12,469 nt of DNA from an uncultured Clostridia bacterium (GTDB taxonomy: Bacteria; Bacillota_A; Clostridia; TANB77; CAG-508), in NCBI GenBank assembly GCA_947369305.1, contig CANBLA010000021.1, forward strand, positions 1 through 12,469. The letters are read 5' to 3'. Both the position numbers and the translations under genes were made by a program. The notes below the pieces were generated by a model. The model searched no databases. It was not told the origin of the DNA and saw nothing but the letters and a program-made list of their open reading frames with translations. The stretch's first letter is position 1; each line of letters begins with the position of its first letter. Positions 1-7,367 of this stretch are shown in pieces.

Positions 1-1072
1 CAGCGTTATTAATACTTTCTTCATTATTTCCTTTAAACTGATATGTAATAGATTTTATAGTATGTCCCATTGCTGCACTCATTCCTATTCCACGATTTGC
101 CAGTTCTTCATTATTTACACCTGCAATTCTACTTACTAAATTTTGCATTGTATTTTGAAGGGCATCTCCTAACGGCAATATCATCATTCCCCATAATAGA
201 CTAGTAGCCCATCCAGCATTTGACGGTATGAAAGTTAAATATATAAGAAATAAAAAAGCATACACAAATTGCATAAACGAATTTATCACAATCTGTCCGA
301 ACCATATACTTGACGCAATCGTTCTTTTATTCAAAATCCAGAATACTGCAACAATTGGTGTAAATACTGTAAAAACTATCAATGTAAACTGTCGTATTAT
401 AAATTTAATATTTATTTTCACAAATAAATAAGCAAATAAAGCAATTACAATTGCTGTTGCTATTGCATTTCCTGTATTAATACTTGTAAGTAGAGAGTTG
501 CCAAGTAAATCATCTAAACTTCTATGTGAATTTGCAACTAATATAGTAACTAAATTATTATTAAGCATCAGCATAAATTTTACAAATAATGGTGCTAAAA
601 CAATTGCCATTGCCCCAAAAAACAATCTCATTAAATTGTCTTTCACTTCATTTCTTTTATCTGGACTTATTCCTGCTACTATCATTTTCCAAGACAAAAC
701 AACTATTGCAATAAACATTGGCATTCCAATAATTCCTGCAATTTTCCAATACCAACTATTTATCAAATTCCAATCTCCATCTGTAAATGGAGAAATGGCA
801 CTTTGATTATTTCCAAATATTAATTCATCATAGTTTTTAAATCCAATACCAAATGCTTGGTTTGTAGTTAAGTCAAATACTGTTTCTGCTAATCCACCAA
901 TCATTTTTGCAATAATTTTTTCAAACAATCCCCCTTTGTCTTTATCAATTACATTTTCAATATCTGTTTGTTTGTCATCATCTGAAAATATACTTGCTTG
1001 TACAGGATTTATAAAACTAAAAAAAATAAGTATTACTAAACTAACACTTATCAGTATTCTTTTTGTTTTCAA
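1..1072 (-). CDS. VirB6/TrbL-like conjugation channel membrane protein (3' end off the window)
   Basis: Polytopic membrane protein of the conjugative type IV secretion system, probably the inner-membrane channel component of the VirB6/TrbL type. The first 357 residues are visible and the frame stays open to the left edge. I chose the TTG at 1072-1070: AGGTGG lies 8 bases upstream, and the protein then begins MKTKRILISV, a clear signal peptide ending near VQA/S at residue 26. An in-frame GTG at 1081 overlaps that ribosome site, and an ATG at 1076 is in another frame and stops at once. Hydrophobic segments lie near residues 112-132, 151-171, 201-219, 229-248, 262-283 and 290-303. It starts 22 bases after the VirB4 gene stops, as expected for one transfer operon. 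The family call rests on topology and gene order, not on a diagnostic motif. Confidence 0.75.
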   Translation of the reverse strand, partial: MKTKRILISVSLVILIFFSFINPVQASIFSDDDKQTDIENVIDKDKGGLFEKIIAKMIGGLAETVFDLTTNQAFGIGFKNYDELIFGNNQSAISPFTDGDWNLINSWYWKIAGIIGMPMFIAIVVLSWKMIVAGISPDKRNEVKDNLMRLFFGAMAIVLAPLFVKFMLMLNNNLVTILVANSHRSLDDLLGNSLLTSINTGNAIATAIVIALFAYLFVKINIKFIIRQFTLIVFTVFTPIVAVFWILNKRTIASSIWFGQIVINSFMQFVYAFLFLIYLTFIPSNAGWATSLLWGMMILPLGDALQNTMQNLVSRIAGVNNEELANRGIGMSAAMGHTIKSITYQFKGNNEESINNA

Positions 1073-1094
1073 ACATCTCACCACCTATCTTAAT

Positions 1095-2972
1095 TTAAGT
1101 TGTAATAAATTTACTTTCAAACTTTGTCATATCTATTTTTATTGCTCTGATTTCTCCACCTTTTATTACTATACATTCTCCTGCTCTTGCTTTTGTTAAT
1201 ATTTCTCTTGTTCCAAATGGCAGCTTAAAAAATTTCATTACTTCATCAATACTTCCAATTGATTGCTTTAATAAAATAATTGTATCACAGCAATTAATTA
1301 TTGCTTCAGCTTGTCTATTTTGTCTCAACTCTGCCAAATTTTGAGTAGCCAAAATCATTGCAACTCTTTTCTTTCTTGCCCTTCTTGCTAAATTCTCTAA
1401 AAAGTCTGATGTTACCTTATCTTTAAATAAATTCCAAGCCTCATCCACTACTACATATCTTTTATTTCTTTCTTTAGTTGCCATATATTTATTTGTTATC
1501 CAAGTTGTTAGTACAAGACTTACATAATATTTCATAATTTCATCTTTAATTTCAGAAATATCAAAACATATGATTTGATCCTTTACTTGTAATGTACTTT
1601 GACAATCAAATATTCCTAATGTATTTCCTTTTAAAAAGTTTTTTAATGTACTGGATAATTCTTTATTTTGTACTTTTTCTTTCATCACTCTATAAAAATC
1701 AGTTAATGTCGGCATTTTCTTTTTTATTTGAGAAAATGTAATCATACCTTCCTGCTTTCCACCCTGTTTCTCATAAAGTGAACTTTTTTCTTTTGTGATT
1801 CCCTTTTCTTTATAAACTTCTCTTACAGCCTGTTCAATATCTGCTATTTCACTTGGTTTTAGCGTCCTATTTTCATACTTATTTATAATTCCATTCAAAA
1901 TAGCTCTAATTTCAGTTATTTTATTGTCTATATCTATAAAACCTTCTTCTTCGTCAACATCAATATCAAACAAATTGATTCCAACTGGAATACTTTGTTT
2001 AATCTTTATTGTCCTTCCTCCTAATAATTCATTCAATGCAACATATTCACCTTCTATATCCAAAATAGAAGACCTTCTATTTATTAGTGCATTTCTTCCT
2101 ACTAGTATTTTAACAGTTACAGACTTTCCTGCTCCTGGTATTCCAAAAATCGCTATATTGGCATTTGCTAGCCCTTGCGTAAATGTTTCTAAATTTATAG
2201 GAAGTCCTGTAAATAAATCTCTTCCTAAATAAATTCCTTCTTTTACACTTGATTTTGTTCTCGCAATTGGAAACATAGCTGCCAATCCTTCTGTTGTCAT
2301 ATTTCTGTTATTGTCTTTTATAATATTATTATTTAATGGTAATGTTTCTTTTAGTGCATCCAGTTGTTTGAAATATAAAGGTCTTATTTCACAAGAACGA
2401 TTAGCAAATTCATCTCTTAACAATTTGCTTTTTTCATTCAATTCCTCCAAACTCGTAGCATTTACTCTTAATGTTACTTTTATAAAAAATAACTTATCAT
2501 TATTGATTTGAATATTTCTTCTCATTTCTTCAAATGATTGTATATTCTCTTCTAGTCTGTGTATTTCTTCTATATTGCCTTGCTTTTGAAATAAAATATA
2601 ATCAGAACGTAGTTTAGTAACTTTATGAGTTAAATATTTGATAACATTTCTCTCATCTGCTACTTGTACCTGCGTCGAAATGTCAACATCTGGAATGTTA
2701 TTTAGAATATCATCCAACCATCCTACACCAATATAATTAGGATAAAACATCAATGTAAAAATTCTGGCATACTTATCATCTCCCATATAAATATAATCTT
2801 TCTTTTCTTCTATTATTTCAGGTGCAAGCATTGATATTAATTGTGGCTGATTATCAAAAAAGTTTTCATCTCTTATTTCTTTTCTCTTTTTATATGGCTT
2901 TATTTTCTTCTCTTTTATTTTCTTTACTTTATTATGTGTTTTTTGGATTTTTTCTATTTTTATCTGTAACAT
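1095..2972 (-). CDS. VirB4/TrsE-family conjugation ATPase
   Basis: Hexameric P-loop ATPase that energises pilus assembly and DNA transfer at the cytoplasmic face of the type IV secretion channel. Numbered from a longer possible start at 3014, the Walker A motif GIPGAGKS is at 291-298, the Walker B strand ending VVVDEA at 521-526, and the ATQN sensor motif at 556-559. The C-terminal half is the typical VirB4/TraC RecA-like domain. The N-terminus is very basic (KKIKEKKIKPYKKRKE). I prefer ATG 2972 (625 residues) because AAAGGAGG lies 11 bases upstream and the overlap with the previous gene is then only 41 bases; ATG 3014 would add 14 residues, has a weaker AAGGG site and overlaps by 83 bases. 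The gene sits between the TrsD-like and VirB6-like genes, matching the trsC-trsD-trsE order of staphylococcal conjugative plasmids. Confidence 0.93.
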   Translation of the reverse strand: MLQIKIEKIQKTHNKVKKIKEKKIKPYKKRKEIRDENFFDNQPQLISMLAPEIIEEKKDYIYMGDDKYARIFTLMFYPNYIGVGWLDDILNNIPDVDISTQVQVADERNVIKYLTHKVTKLRSDYILFQKQGNIEEIHRLEENIQSFEEMRRNIQINNDKLFFIKVTLRVNATSLEELNEKSKLLRDEFANRSCEIRPLYFKQLDALKETLPLNNNIIKDNNRNMTTEGLAAMFPIARTKSSVKEGIYLGRDLFTGLPINLETFTQGLANANIAIFGIPGAGKSVTVKILVGRNALINRRSSILDIEGEYVALNELLGGRTIKIKQSIPVGINLFDIDVDEEEGFIDIDNKITEIRAILNGIINKYENRTLKPSEIADIEQAVREVYKEKGITKEKSSLYEKQGGKQEGMITFSQIKKKMPTLTDFYRVMKEKVQNKELSSTLKNFLKGNTLGIFDCQSTLQVKDQIICFDISEIKDEIMKYYVSLVLTTWITNKYMATKERNKRYVVVDEAWNLFKDKVTSDFLENLARRARKKRVAMILATQNLAELRQNRQAEAIINCCDTIILLKQSIGSIDEVMKFFKLPFGTREILTKARAGECIVIKGGEIRAIKIDMTKFESKFITT

Positions 2973-3657
2973 ATAGTGCAAATCCTCCTTTCTCTTCAAT
3001 ATTGGATACTTCATTCTTGTTTCCCTTATGTAACTGTTTATAGATAAGTTCTAACATTTCTGTATTATTTAATAATCTTGTGCTTATTTTAACATTAAGC
3101 AAATGATATCTTAATATTTGATAAAATTCTTTGAGTTCTACTTCAGCTATTTTTCTGCTATTAAAAGAAGATATAATCATATAATTTTTTCTTTCAAATA
3201 AATATTGATTTTCCTGTAATCTTTTTAAATGAGCAATTAACTGGTTTGCATACTCTTTTACATTATCATTAGAATTGATTGTATTTATTTTTATTTCTTC
3301 TAGCATTTGATCCATTTCAATTTGTTCTTTTACTTCTAAAAATTGAATTGGAAATTTAAGCATCTGCGATACATTTATTAATTCTCGATTTACACTTGCT
3401 TTTTCATCATCATGTAATAGACCATACTCTATACTTTCAATTTCGACTATTATAGAATGTTGATTCTTATTAATTGTAATAACTTGATTATCAAATCCAT
3501 CTATCCCCCATAAATTATTAAGTGTTTTTTTAGTTTCTTTGACTTCTGATTTATCTATTGGGTTGATTCCTTGTAAATTATTTTTCTTTTTTGTATATAT
3601 TAGAGTTCCTACCATAAAGATAATTCCTGCTAATATAAAAATAAATGCAACTATCAT
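2932..3657 (-). CDS. TrsD/TraC-like conjugation protein, membrane-anchored
   Basis: A 241-residue protein with one N-terminal membrane helix (residues 2-21), a short basic stretch (YTKKKNN), then a soluble cytoplasmic domain with no P-loop. Its position between PrgI and VirB4 matches TrsD of staphylococcal plasmids, a TraC-like partner of the VirB4 ATPase. The part around 160-215 (YMIISSFNSRKIAE, then YQILRYHLLNVKI) resembles the N-terminal domain of VirB4-type proteins, so it may act with VirB4 as a split N-domain; that is inference. ATG 3657 has AGG/AGGT just upstream. Its last 41 bases overlap the preferred VirB4 start, and the VirB4 ribosome site lies inside this gene, suggesting translational coupling. 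Confidence 0.7.
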   Translation of the reverse strand: MIVAFIFILAGIIFMVGTLIYTKKKNNLQGINPIDKSEVKETKKTLNNLWGIDGFDNQVITINKNQHSIIVEIESIEYGLLHDDEKASVNRELINVSQMLKFPIQFLEVKEQIEMDQMLEEIKINTINSNDNVKEYANQLIAHLKRLQENQYLFERKNYMIISSFNSRKIAEVELKEFYQILRYHLLNVKISTRLLNNTEMLELIYKQLHKGNKNEVSNIEEKGGFALYVTDKNRKNPKNT

Positions 3658-3682
3658 TGTCTACCTGCCTTTCTAAATAGTT

Positions 3683-3958
3683 CTATTCTATATAAATTTT
3701 CTTTCTAACTATAAATTTTAAAATATTAAGAAAATATTTATCAGCATATGTATTACCTATCTTAAAAAAAGCAAATGTCATAAATATTATTAAAGCAATA
3801 ATAAATATTGTCATTTTTGCAATTATTGGTATATGAAGAAACAATATACCGATTGATATTGCACTCAAAATCATATATAACATTTGTCTTAACGATAAAT
3901 ATCCTCCAAATACTTTTTCTTCATGTGTAAAATCAAATGGTACTTTATATAACATCAT
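3683..3958 (-). CDS. PrgI-family conjugation membrane protein
   Basis: Small protein of 91 residues (MMLYKVPFDFTHEEKVFGG...) with the PrgI layout: short N-terminal strand, a conserved LSLRQ segment, two closely spaced membrane helices (about 27-43 and 48-66) and a basic tail. PrgI proteins occupy the VirB3 position in Gram-positive conjugation systems and lie just before VirB4. I chose ATG 3958 (a second ATG follows at 3955) because a GGGGG site lies 9 bases upstream and this removes overlap with the pilin gene, leaving 13 bases between them. The longer reading from 3982 would run through that ribosome site. Confidence 0.85.
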   Translation of the reverse strand: MMLYKVPFDFTHEEKVFGGYLSLRQMLYMILSAISIGILFLHIPIIAKMTIFIIALIIFMTFAFFKIGNTYADKYFLNILKFIVRKKIYIE

Positions 3959-3971
3959 TTCTATTTTCCCC

Positions 3972-4364
3972 CTATCCACCAATTAAGGTGCCACCACCAT
4001 TGGTTGCTACACTTAGGATAATTCCAGAAACAATTAATGATAATCCTAAAAGCATTGTTCCAGCACATACCCAAGCTAAAGCTCCTATCGATTCGCTTCT
4101 TTTGTTAGCATTATTTGAATTTACTATCATTTTCAAAGCAATAATAACAATGCTTACAAACACCAATATTCCACCAATTGGCATTGCTAACTTAATAACT
4201 GCATTTTTGATATTTTCTGTAGCCTGATTTACTTCAGCTGTACTAATACTTCCTGATGTTGCAAATACTTTTGTTGGTAGCAATAATAATGTTGTACCTG
4301 TCAATAAAAACTTACTTCTTATATTATCCTTTAACTTTTTAAAATTTATTTTTTTAATTTCCAT
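3972..4364 (-). CDS. VirB2-like conjugative pilin precursor
   Basis: A 130-residue protein with a long signal peptide (basic start, hydrophobic core LLTGTTLLLLP, cleavage likely after KVFA at 35) and two membrane helices (about 60-80 and 97-119) joined by a short basic loop (NANKRSES), ending in a glycine-rich tail (NGGGTLIGG). This is the topology of VirB2/TrbC-type pilins, the major subunit of the transfer channel or pilus. ATG 4364 is supported by AGGAGG 10 bases upstream; the longer ORF from 4445 has no such site and would put 27 residues ahead of the signal peptide. It lies directly before prgI in the transfer operon. No catalytic or sorting motif is seen, so the family call rests on topology and context. 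Confidence 0.75.
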   Translation of the reverse strand: MEIKKINFKKLKDNIRSKFLLTGTTLLLLPTKVFATSGSISTAEVNQATENIKNAVIKLAMPIGGILVFVSIVIIALKMIVNSNNANKRSESIGALAWVCAGTMLLGLSLIVSGIILSVATNGGGTLIGG

Positions 4365-4431
4365 TATTTCATGTCCTCCTTTGTCTATGTAAATAATTTT
4401 AATTATGCTATGCTCTCTTGCCTTAATATTT

Positions 4432-4684
4432 CTAAAACATAGCAACTATCATCGGTGTTACTAATATAATAACTATTAACACTAAAGATACTATAAAATT
4501 CCTTATCCCAAATTTTATTGCTTTTTCGGATTTTTTCTTGGCTCCGAAATAACCAGATTAATAGGCTCAATATAATTTCAATTGTTAGGATAATAATGAC
4601 TATTGTAAATCCTATTTTCATAACATTTTGAAACATTATATCTAAGCCACCTGTTAAATCATTAACATTATAAATGGGTATCAT
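4432..4684 (-). CDS. Small two-helix conjugation membrane protein, needs a +1 frameshift at CGG
   Basis: First gene of the transfer block. From ATG 4684 (GGAGGG just upstream, slightly close) the zero frame gives 46 residues ending in a good membrane helix (MKIGFTIVIII ... LLIWLF). In that frame the rest, to a stop at 4403, is polar and unlike a membrane-protein tail. Skipping one C at 4546 gives GAKKKSEKAIKFGIRN followed by a second strong helix (FIVSLVLIVIILVTPMIVAMF) and a TAG at 4432: 83 residues with helix, basic cytoplasmic loop, helix, the shape of a VirB2/VirB3-type subunit. The shift point is TTT-CGG-AGC, read as TTT-(C)-GGA-GCC. UUU-C is a known +1 slippery context for tRNA-Phe, so programmed shifting is possible; a one-base insertion or assembly error would look the same. 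Confidence 0.6.
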
Positions 4685-4703
4685 TTTCCCTCCAGTCTCG
4701 CAT

Positions 4704-4734
4704 AAAAAAAGATAACACTTTCCACTTTTATCTT
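4704..4734 (-). terminator. Intrinsic terminator between the initiator gene and the transfer block
   Basis: On the minus strand AAGATAA (4734-4728) pairs with TTATCTT (4715-4709), followed by a run of seven T (4710-4704). It lies after the initiator gene stop at 4753 and only 20 bases before the first transfer gene, leaving no room for a promoter between them. It may therefore act as an attenuator for the transfer operon. Confidence 0.7.
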
Positions 4735-4752
4735 GTATCTATACTTATTTGA

Positions 4753-5523
4753 TTAAATTTTAATTTTTTCTAATTCCCTTATCATACTCACATAATAGTA
4801 ATTAAAGAAATTATCAATTTCATTTTCTGTTCCTTCAAATTGTAATTGTTTATCCTTACAATTACAATAAACAAATATTAATTCTTCTCTTCTAACTTTT
4901 AATATCAATACTTTTCTACTGCTCATAAATAACTCTTTTAAAGCATATATAATTATTTTTAACTTTTCTATATTTTCTTCTGTAAATGTATTTATCATTT
5001 TTTCTGTATAATTAAATTCTAATTTTTCTATTATTTCCCAAAATTCTATTTCCTCACTTTTAGAAAAATATTCTGGATTTTGCTTTTCTTTTTTTATAAT
5101 ATAATTAAAGAATCTATCTATCCTAATATTTATATTATTATCTTTAGCAATTCTGCTCATAGGGTATGAGCTATTTTGCTCATAGGGGTATATGCTATTC
5201 TGCTTATAGGTAAATGGTAATTCATCACTGTTAATATCATTAATATAGATTCTTCTTTCAATTATCTGATTTCTCTCATCTCTTATAATATTTACTTTTA
5301 TAAACCCTAACTTTTCTAAATGATTAATCCATCTTGATATAGTTCCTGGTATTACTTTATACAATTCTGCAAAATATCTATTTGTTGCAAAGCAATAACC
5401 TTCTTTTCCTGCTAATGCAGTCATTTCTCCATATAATAATCTCTCTGGATACTTCAATTCTTCACAATATCTTACATAACTCGGAATAACCGCATAATAA
5501 GCTGGTTTATTTTGTTCGTTCAC
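4753..5523 (-). CDS. Winged-helix replication-initiator-like protein
   Basis: A 256-residue protein whose first 95 residues form a winged helix-turn-helix of the HTH_36 type: PSYVRY...ERLLYGEMTAL, then CFATNRYFAELYKVIPGTISRWINHLEKLG with a wing ending RRIYI. This type is common in replisome-organiser proteins of phages and mobile elements. Residues 106-121 hold two 8-residue repeats (YKQNSIYP, YEQNSSYP) encoded by the iteron-like DNA at 5147-5217. The C-terminal half is charged and helical with no motif I recognise. The start is GTG 5523 with AGGAGG 11 bases upstream; the ribosome site lies inside the end of the previous gene, whose stop is 3 bases away. A transcriptional regulator is the alternative, but the internal repeats favour an initiator. 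Confidence 0.65.
   Translation of the reverse strand: MNEQNKPAYYAVIPSYVRYCEELKYPERLLYGEMTALAGKEGYCFATNRYFAELYKVIPGTISRWINHLEKLGFIKVNIIRDERNQIIERRIYINDINSDELPFTYKQNSIYPYEQNSSYPMSRIAKDNNINIRIDRFFNYIIKKEKQNPEYFSKSEEIEFWEIIEKLEFNYTEKMINTFTEENIEKLKIIIYALKELFMSSRKVLILKVRREELIFVYCNCKDKQLQFEGTENEIDNFFNYYYVSMIRELEKIKI
5101..5146. other. AT-rich stretch next to the iteron-like repeats (possible unwinding region)
   Basis: Only 6 of these 46 bases are G or C. The stretch directly adjoins the iteron-like units, the usual arrangement of an iteron origin. The whole element is AT-rich, so this alone is weak evidence. Confidence 0.3.
5147..5217. repeat. Three iteron-like direct repeats (23-24 bp) inside the initiator gene
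   Basis: Three tandem units start at 5147, 5170 and 5194. On the plus strand the shared part is GCTATTYTGCTYATAGGG, with GCAATT in the first unit. The first unit is one base shorter, so the same DNA repeat is read in two protein frames (YEQNSSYP versus YPMSRIA). Conservation across a frame change argues that the DNA, not the protein, is under selection. This resembles initiator genes that carry their own origin, such as phage lambda O. Copy number is low (three). Confidence 0.6.
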
Positions 5524-5526
5524 ATA

Positions 5527-6057
5527 TTATTTTACCTCCTCATAAATTACTTTATATTTATCAGAATAAATATAATTTGCATTTTCACTATTCTGTTTTG
5601 ATATTTTATCTATTTTAGAACCATCATGAAGTTGTAACACTTTCTTTTTATCTTTTATATATTTAAAAACTTCTTCTTTTCCATATACTAGTTTCCATAC
5701 ATAAGGAATTTCGCTTAATGCAATTTTCGCTCTTTCTATATTTTGCTCATATTCTCGTCTTGATTTATTCTTTAGCTCAATATAAATCGCAATGTCTAAA
5801 TCTCCAATTTTTTCTTTTGTTGAATTAATATATGAGCCAAATAATACAGCTTTCGTAACTCTATAAACAAATTCTTCATTTTCATTTACCTCTTTAATCT
5901 TTTGTATTACATTTTTTAATACAACTTCTGCTGTCTTTCTTAAATAAACTCTGCTACTCTTTTCTTTTTTCAATAATAATGTTTCTATATCTTCTACTCC
6001 TTTCTTTCTACAATAAAAAAAGCCGATATTTATATATATCAGCTCTATAAAATACAC
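5527..6057 (-). CDS. Stand-alone nucleotidyltransferase-fold protein
   Basis: The core VTKAVLFGSYINSTKEKIGD followed by LDIAIYIE carries the nucleotidyltransferase signature: G74-S75, then D86-x-D88, the metal-binding acids. It belongs to the broad minimal/MNT-like group that moves nucleotides onto small molecules, proteins or RNA. The target cannot be read from sequence, and no HEPN partner lies beside it as in MNT-HEPN toxin-antitoxin pairs. The start is uncertain. GTG 6057 has no ribosome site and its first codons run through the integrase terminator. AAAGGAG lies downstream with an ATA codon (5988) 8 bases after it, and a TTG at 5973 has no close site. The true protein probably starts near 5988-5973, leaving the catalytic part intact. 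It is likely co-transcribed with the initiator gene, 3 bases away. Confidence 0.7.
   Translation of the reverse strand: MYFIELIYINIGFFYCRKKGVEDIETLLLKKEKSSRVYLRKTAEVVLKNVIQKIKEVNENEEFVYRVTKAVLFGSYINSTKEKIGDLDIAIYIELKNKSRREYEQNIERAKIALSEIPYVWKLVYGKEEVFKYIKDKKKVLQLHDGSKIDKISKQNSENANYIYSDKYKVIYEEVK
6014..6044 (-). terminator. Intrinsic terminator after the integrase gene
   Basis: On the minus strand AGCTGATAT (6044-6036) pairs with ATATCGGCT (6029-6021), with one U-G pair and a 6-base loop, followed by six to seven T (6021-6014). It begins 17 bases past the integrase stop and ends integrase transcripts before the nucleotidyltransferase gene. Confidence 0.8.
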
Positions 6058-6060
6058 TTA

Positions 6061-7326
6061 TTATAAATTAGCATAACATTCAAATTTTTCAACTACATCA
6101 GATTTCATCTGTGTTGTTACTCGCACATATATATCATATGTAGTCTTTATCGTACTATGCCCTAATCGCTTTGAAACTGCTTTTATGTCAGCTCCTGCCT
6201 CAATTAATCTTGTTGCGTGTGTATCTCTAAAATCATGAAATCTACAAGGAATTCCTAATTCATAATGAATAACTTTAAAAGGATATTTTACGCTATCTGT
6301 TCCCTCAAATACTCCATTATTTTTCAAAAACACTAAATTAAGTTCTGGCAATGCCACTTCAATTTCAGCATAAGCATTTACAATTTTTATCTCTTTTTTA
6401 TTAGTATATTCATTTACAACTTCCTTTGCATAATGTTTCATATAGCAATCCCCATATTCCTCTTTATGCTTTTCCTGTTCTTTTTTATAATCTTTCAAAG
6501 CATTTACTAATGTATCTCCTATATCAATCGTTCTGTAACTGCTTTTTGTCTTGCAAGTTCCTAAATACCAAACCGTAGTAGAATTTCCACTAATATGTCT
6601 TTTCTTTGTTCCACCTTTTTGATTTTTCTTTAATATATTTCTATCAACTCTTAATGTTTTATTTTCAAAATCAATATCTTCCCACATCAATCCAAACACT
6701 TCTGATACACGAAGACCTGTATAATATGCAGTTAGAAAAGCATAATATACACAATGATTGTTTTTAAATCTTTCTAAAAGCATCTTTATCTCTTCTTTTG
6801 TAAATATATAAGCTGGATCTTTTTCTGGAGTATCATATTTTGGTAACCTAACTTTAATTGCTGGATTTTCCTTAACAAATCCTACCACATCTGTTGCATA
6901 GCCTAATGATGTCTTTAATACTTTTAATATGTTTTTTAAGAAGTTCTTTGAAAATCCCTTCTCAACATATACATTATTAATAAATTCTTGAAGTGTTGCG
7001 GTTGTTATTTGTGATAATCTATAAAATCCTAATTTGGGTTTTATATGATTCTTTATGATGCTCCTATATGCTTCTATTGTATGATATTTTAAATTTACCT
7101 CACAATGTTCTTTTAACCAGTAATCCAAATAATCACTATAAGACATTGTTGATGGAGTAAACGAATGTCCTGTATTATTGTATTCATTATATGCTTTTAC
7201 CCCTTCATTGTAAGCCTCTGGTTTAGATTTAAAACCAGATTTAGTAAGCCATTTTCTTTTTCCATCTACAGTTGCTATCTCAACACGATATTCATAAACT
7301 TTCCCTCTTTTTCTAACATTCACCAT
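6061..7326 (-). CDS. int: Tyrosine recombinase (integrase) of the mobile element
   Basis: Catalyses site-specific integration and excision of the element. In the 421-residue form, residues 1-50 are an arm-type DNA-binding domain (MVNVRKRGKVYEYRVEI... with KSGFKSKPEAYNEG), residues about 60-165 the SAM-like core-binding domain, and the rest the catalytic domain. The catalytic set is complete: R206 (TGLRVSE), K261 (CKTKSSYRTI), H364 and R367 (FHDFRDTHATR), H390 (RLGHSTIKTT) and nucleophile Y400 (YDIYVRV). I chose ATG 7326, 9 bases after AGGAG; the TTG at 7332 is too close to that site. It resembles Tn916/phage-type integrases of Firmicutes. It lies next to secA, is followed by a terminator and preceded by a terminator, a hairpin and repeated boxes. 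Confidence 0.95.
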   Translation of the reverse strand: MVNVRKRGKVYEYRVEIATVDGKRKWLTKSGFKSKPEAYNEGVKAYNEYNNTGHSFTPSTMSYSDYLDYWLKEHCEVNLKYHTIEAYRSIIKNHIKPKLGFYRLSQITTATLQEFINNVYVEKGFSKNFLKNILKVLKTSLGYATDVVGFVKENPAIKVRLPKYDTPEKDPAYIFTKEEIKMLLERFKNNHCVYYAFLTAYYTGLRVSEVFGLMWEDIDFENKTLRVDRNILKKNQKGGTKKRHISGNSTTVWYLGTCKTKSSYRTIDIGDTLVNALKDYKKEQEKHKEEYGDCYMKHYAKEVVNEYTNKKEIKIVNAYAEIEVALPELNLVFLKNNGVFEGTDSVKYPFKVIHYELGIPCRFHDFRDTHATRLIEAGADIKAVSKRLGHSTIKTTYDIYVRVTTQMKSDVVEKFECYANL

Positions 7327-7339
7327 AATCAAAAACTCC

Positions 7340-7365
7340 TTTACTAATAATTTTTTATTAGTAAA
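7340..7365 (-). promoter_or_regulatory. Perfect hairpin abutting the integrase Shine-Dalgarno
   Basis: TTACTAATAA (7341-7350) and TTATTAGTAA (7355-7364) form a perfect inverted repeat with a TTTT loop, extended by one T-A pair at 7340/7365. On the minus-strand transcript the stem ends exactly at the AGGAG ribosome site (7340-7336). It could be a repressor operator or a structure that limits integrase translation. Confidence 0.5.
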
Positions 7366-7367
7366 CG

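Noticed and set aside
228..806. Plus-strand open frames over the left end
   Set aside because: They are antisense to the VirB6-like gene, lack ribosome sites, and have compositions typical of complement frames; the minus frame is open throughout with signal peptide and membrane helices.
3683..3982. Longer starts for PrgI (3982), the pilin (4445), integrase (7332) and DUF3298 (11466)
   Set aside because: Each internal ATG has a well-spaced Shine-Dalgarno that the longer start lacks, and the longer forms overlap neighbours or precede a signal peptide.
4403..4684. The 93-residue zero-frame reading as the full product of the first transfer gene
   Set aside because: Its last 47 residues are polar and unlike a membrane subunit, while the +1 frame gives a clean second helix; kept only as a possible minor product.
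5147..5217. CRISPR array
   Set aside because: Units are tandem without spacers, only three, and lie inside a coding gene; no cas genes are present.
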